Assembly: GCF_017948675.1 (NCBI RefSeq)
Contig: NZ_JAGFBU010000002.1
Location: 478,939 to 542,938, forward strand
Reading direction: 5' to 3'
Source of the DNA: Flavobacterium flabelliforme
GTDB lineage: Bacteria; Bacteroidota; Bacteroidia; Flavobacteriales; Flavobacteriaceae
Length of the DNA: 64,000 bases
The notes below the pieces were generated by a model. The model saw only the letters and a program-made list of their open reading frames with translations, had not been told where the DNA came from and ran no database searches. The translations under genes were made by a program, and so were the position numbers. Below are positions 62,601 to 64,000 of the stretch, one piece after another; positions within the stretch are counted from its first letter, which is position 1, and each line of letters opens with the position of its first letter.

Positions 62601-62619
62601 TATGGATTATTTAATTTAT

Positions 62620-62880
62620 TTAAAGGTCAAATAAATCCTTTGGAATGGCGTGAAATCCAACTTCGCGAACTTTATTCTCGATTTCTGTAATAGGAATCAT
62701 CTTAGTAGTAAAAACGGTAAATTCTCTTGGAAAAATTTCCATATTCAATACCACTTCCTTGATTCCCTCAAGTTCTAATAGGATCGTCTTGATTTGCAGT
62801 AAATCTTTATCTTCCATGGCGTTTGTTCCGAATTTTTTACCATCATTTCCTGGAATTACGTTGTCTGTTATTATGCTCAT
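62620..62880 (-). CDS. HMA-like small protein lacking the metal cysteines
   Basis: The 86-residue protein fits the beta-alpha-beta-beta-alpha-beta plan of heavy-metal-associated domains: LLQIKTILLELEGIKEVVLN, FPREFTVFTTK, PITEIENKVREVGFHAIPK. The CxxC metal site is absent, so it may be structural or regulatory and not a copper chaperone. It lies just upstream of arsR with its own terminator. Its place in the arsenic cluster is by position only. Confidence 0.65.
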   Translation of the reverse strand: MSIITDNVIPGNDGKKFGTNAMEDKDLLQIKTILLELEGIKEVVLNMEIFPREFTVFTTKMIPITEIENKVREVGFHAIPKDLFDL

Positions 62881-63034
62881 TTTTTATTGTTTTAAATAGT
62901 TGAGAAGTTTAATGCATATTCTATAGATATTTAAAATTACTTATTTAAATCTTTAAAATGTTATTTTTTTTACTTTTTAATTTGAAAAAAAGACCTAACT
63001 TAGTGTATTATAAATCAATATAAGCAATAGAAAG

Positions 63035-63391
63035 ATGAATGATATAGAAAATAAATTGAATTTAGATAAGCAAAAAAATAGAGATAATAAAGTTCCAGAT
63101 TCTCTTTTGTACCCACCAAGTGAAGATATTTACAAACAATTAAAAAAAGAATCGGACATAGATCCAGAAAACATATCTAAAAACAAAGTGCCTGTAGAGA
63201 TAGGTAATACGGGTGATTTTAACGAAAAGGATTTTAATCAGGATAATTCTGGAGCAGATTTAGATGTTCCAGGCGCTGAGTTGGATGACCAAGCCGAACA
63301 AATCGGTAGTGAAGACGAAGAAAATAATTATTACAGTTTAGGAGGAGATGATCACAATGATTTAGATGAAAATACACCTGATACTATTTAA
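63035..63391 (+). CDS. Acidic hypothetical protein
   Basis: The 118-residue protein is soluble, very acidic in its second half (GADLDVPGAELDDQAEQIGS, then EDEENNYYSLGGDDHND) and probably partly disordered. The motif YPPSEDIYKQLKKE and the VPGAELDD block occur in a family of Bacteroidota proteins that I recall as hypothetical; some are stress-induced. No enzyme fold is seen. No TAnnTTTG box is visible before the ATG. The long hairpin at 63472-63529 may end its transcript. Confidence 0.65.
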   Translation: MNDIENKLNLDKQKNRDNKVPDSLLYPPSEDIYKQLKKESDIDPENISKNKVPVEIGNTGDFNEKDFNQDNSGADLDVPGAELDDQAEQIGSEDEENNYYSLGGDDHNDLDENTPDTI

Positions 63392-63471
63392 TACATTTTT
63401 TTAAATCTAATTAATTATCAAGTAGTGTTTACAAAAGCCATTCGTTTCGATTGATTTTCCTTTTGGCGTTT

Positions 63472-63529
63472 CCCATCCTAAAAAAGAGGCTATATCCGAG
63501 TTCGGTTATAGCCTCTTTTTTAGAATGGG
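63472..63529. terminator. Long two-way hairpin after the acidic hypothetical gene
   Basis: CTAAAAAAGAGGCTATA (63478-63494) and TATAGCCTCTTTTTTAG (63507-63523) form a perfect 17-base stem. It extends outward by CCCAT/ATGGG and inward by CCGA-GT-TCGG. The apical CCGA/TCGG is also present in the hairpin at 47342-47383, and both hairpins touch the GCCCGAC end of a dispersed element. Confidence 0.75.
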
Positions 63530-63610
63530 TCGGGCTATTCGCTTCAAGTCCTCGTCAAGTTCCGTTATACTTCACTTAACTGTGGGCTTTCCGCTGCTAT
63601 CCCTAACGCG
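63528..63610 (-). repeat. Dispersed intergenic element, copy E
   Basis: On the minus strand it reads GTTAGGGATAGCAGCGGAAA at one end and GAAGCGAATAGCCCGACCC at the other, the same end blocks as copies A-D. The middle is unrelated. The GCCCGACC end abuts the long hairpin. It lies after a plus-strand gene and points the other way. Confidence 0.55.
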
Positions 63611-63698
63611 ATTTTGTTTTTCTCAGCCGTTTAGAAGAGGTTAGGCGTAACAAACAATTTACTATTCTAGATCACAGTCTGCTCAATAGGATTACTAC

Positions 63699-63985
63699 AC
63701 CTATATATAGGTAAGAAAAAAAATACCTACCTATATATAGGTGTAAAAAAATAGCAGTTTTATAAATGGTAGTATTGCTTTACCTATATATAAGACAACA
63801 ATAGCAATCCTAGCGCGATATTATATTGACATTTGATTGTGCCTAAGAAGAAACTCCTACCTATATATAGGTGTCAAAACAGTATTAATGTAAATTCTAG
63901 TGCCATTTTACCTATATAAGACAAGAATAGCAATAATTAAAGAAGATAGAAGCCTTTAAAATGATTTACCTATTATATAATAGGT
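63699..63985. repeat. Array of ACCTATATATAGGT palindromes
   Basis: Perfect 14-base palindromes ACCTATATATAGGT lie at 63699, 63729 and 63859, an 18-base variant ACCTATTATATAATAGGT at 63968, and one-sided copies (ACCTATATA.., then AAGACAA) at 63782 and 63910. Positions 63729-63858 and 63859 onward are two imperfect tandem units of about 130 bases: both hold a palindrome, then CAGT.TT.AT, then TTTACCTATATA and AAGACAA.AATAGCAAT. No open frame of note lies in 63611-64000. The array runs to or past the right edge. Confidence 0.8.
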
Positions 63986-64000
63986 AGCTTTAAGTAAGAT

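Noticed and set aside
63699..63985. CRISPR array
   Set aside because: The repeats are only 14 bases and fully palindromic, spacings are 30, 130 and 109 bases, and the spacers resemble each other, which is unlike CRISPR; no cas genes are present.

Overview
The window is a low-GC chromosomal segment from a member of the Bacteroidota, most likely Flavobacteriaceae and probably Flavobacterium. The signs are Bacteroidota-type promoters (TTTG or TTG, about 19 bases, then TAnnTTTG) before many genes, a SusC/SusD pair, a type IX secretion sorting tail, lipoprotein signals typical of the phylum, menaquinone and bacillithiol genes, and a SecA of about 1110 residues. Most of the region is ordinary housekeeping sequence; the unusual material sits in intergenic repeats and a few accessory genes.

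Layout. 1-2.5 kb: start of purB, a cysteine-free sirtuin, trmH and a MepB-like gene. 2.6-6.4 kb: a small accessory patch with a HigB/HigA-type toxin-antitoxin pair, a REP-like hairpin, two orphan membrane proteins and the remains of a decayed gene. 6.4-16.2 kb: secA, a DUF2795 protein, a cobalamin adenosyltransferase, a lone ABC ATPase, an abundant-looking lipoprotein, beta-carbonic anhydrase, a methyltransferase and an unusual zinc-ribbon/SDR fusion. 16.2-20.9 kb: a small membrane peptide, a DinB-like protein, a carboxypeptidase-regulatory-domain surface protein and an ABC-F protein.

21.3-27.9 kb: a five-gene signalling operon (response regulator-kinase, CHASE3/GAF hybrid kinase with three receiver domains, stand-alone receiver, CheR, CheB) with no MCP, CheW or CheA nearby. 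28-37.7 kb: a VOC/transglutaminase-like fusion, a secreted unknown, purL, a secreted T9SS endonuclease I and a beta-helix lipoprotein. 37.8-40.2 kb: overlapping thioesterase and isochorismate synthase (menaquinone entry), then bshB1. 40.4-46.5 kb: a GlcG/HbpS protein, an AraC regulator, a Tat-exported GMC oxidoreductase, and a LexA-like repressor next to a DEDDh-GIY-YIG nuclease.

46.9-47.1 kb: tRNA-His with a consensus promoter and a terminator. 47.4-55.6 kb: secreted hydrolases (M28 peptidase, dienelactone hydrolase, S45 acylase, cyanophycinase-like) beside an Lrp regulator divergent from rocD and arginase, which together suggest use of arginine-containing peptides. 55.7-60.1 kb: SusC/SusD. 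60.5-62.9 kb: arsenic resistance (HMA-like protein, ArsR, DUF6428 protein, ACR3) without arsC. 63-64 kb: an acidic hypothetical protein, then a strong hairpin and an array of ACCTATATATAGGT palindromes at the edge.

The most interesting non-coding signals are (i) a dispersed intergenic element with five copies, two of which keep the same hairpin with different stem sequences, and (ii) the palindrome array at 63.7-64 kb, which has a period of about 130 bases.
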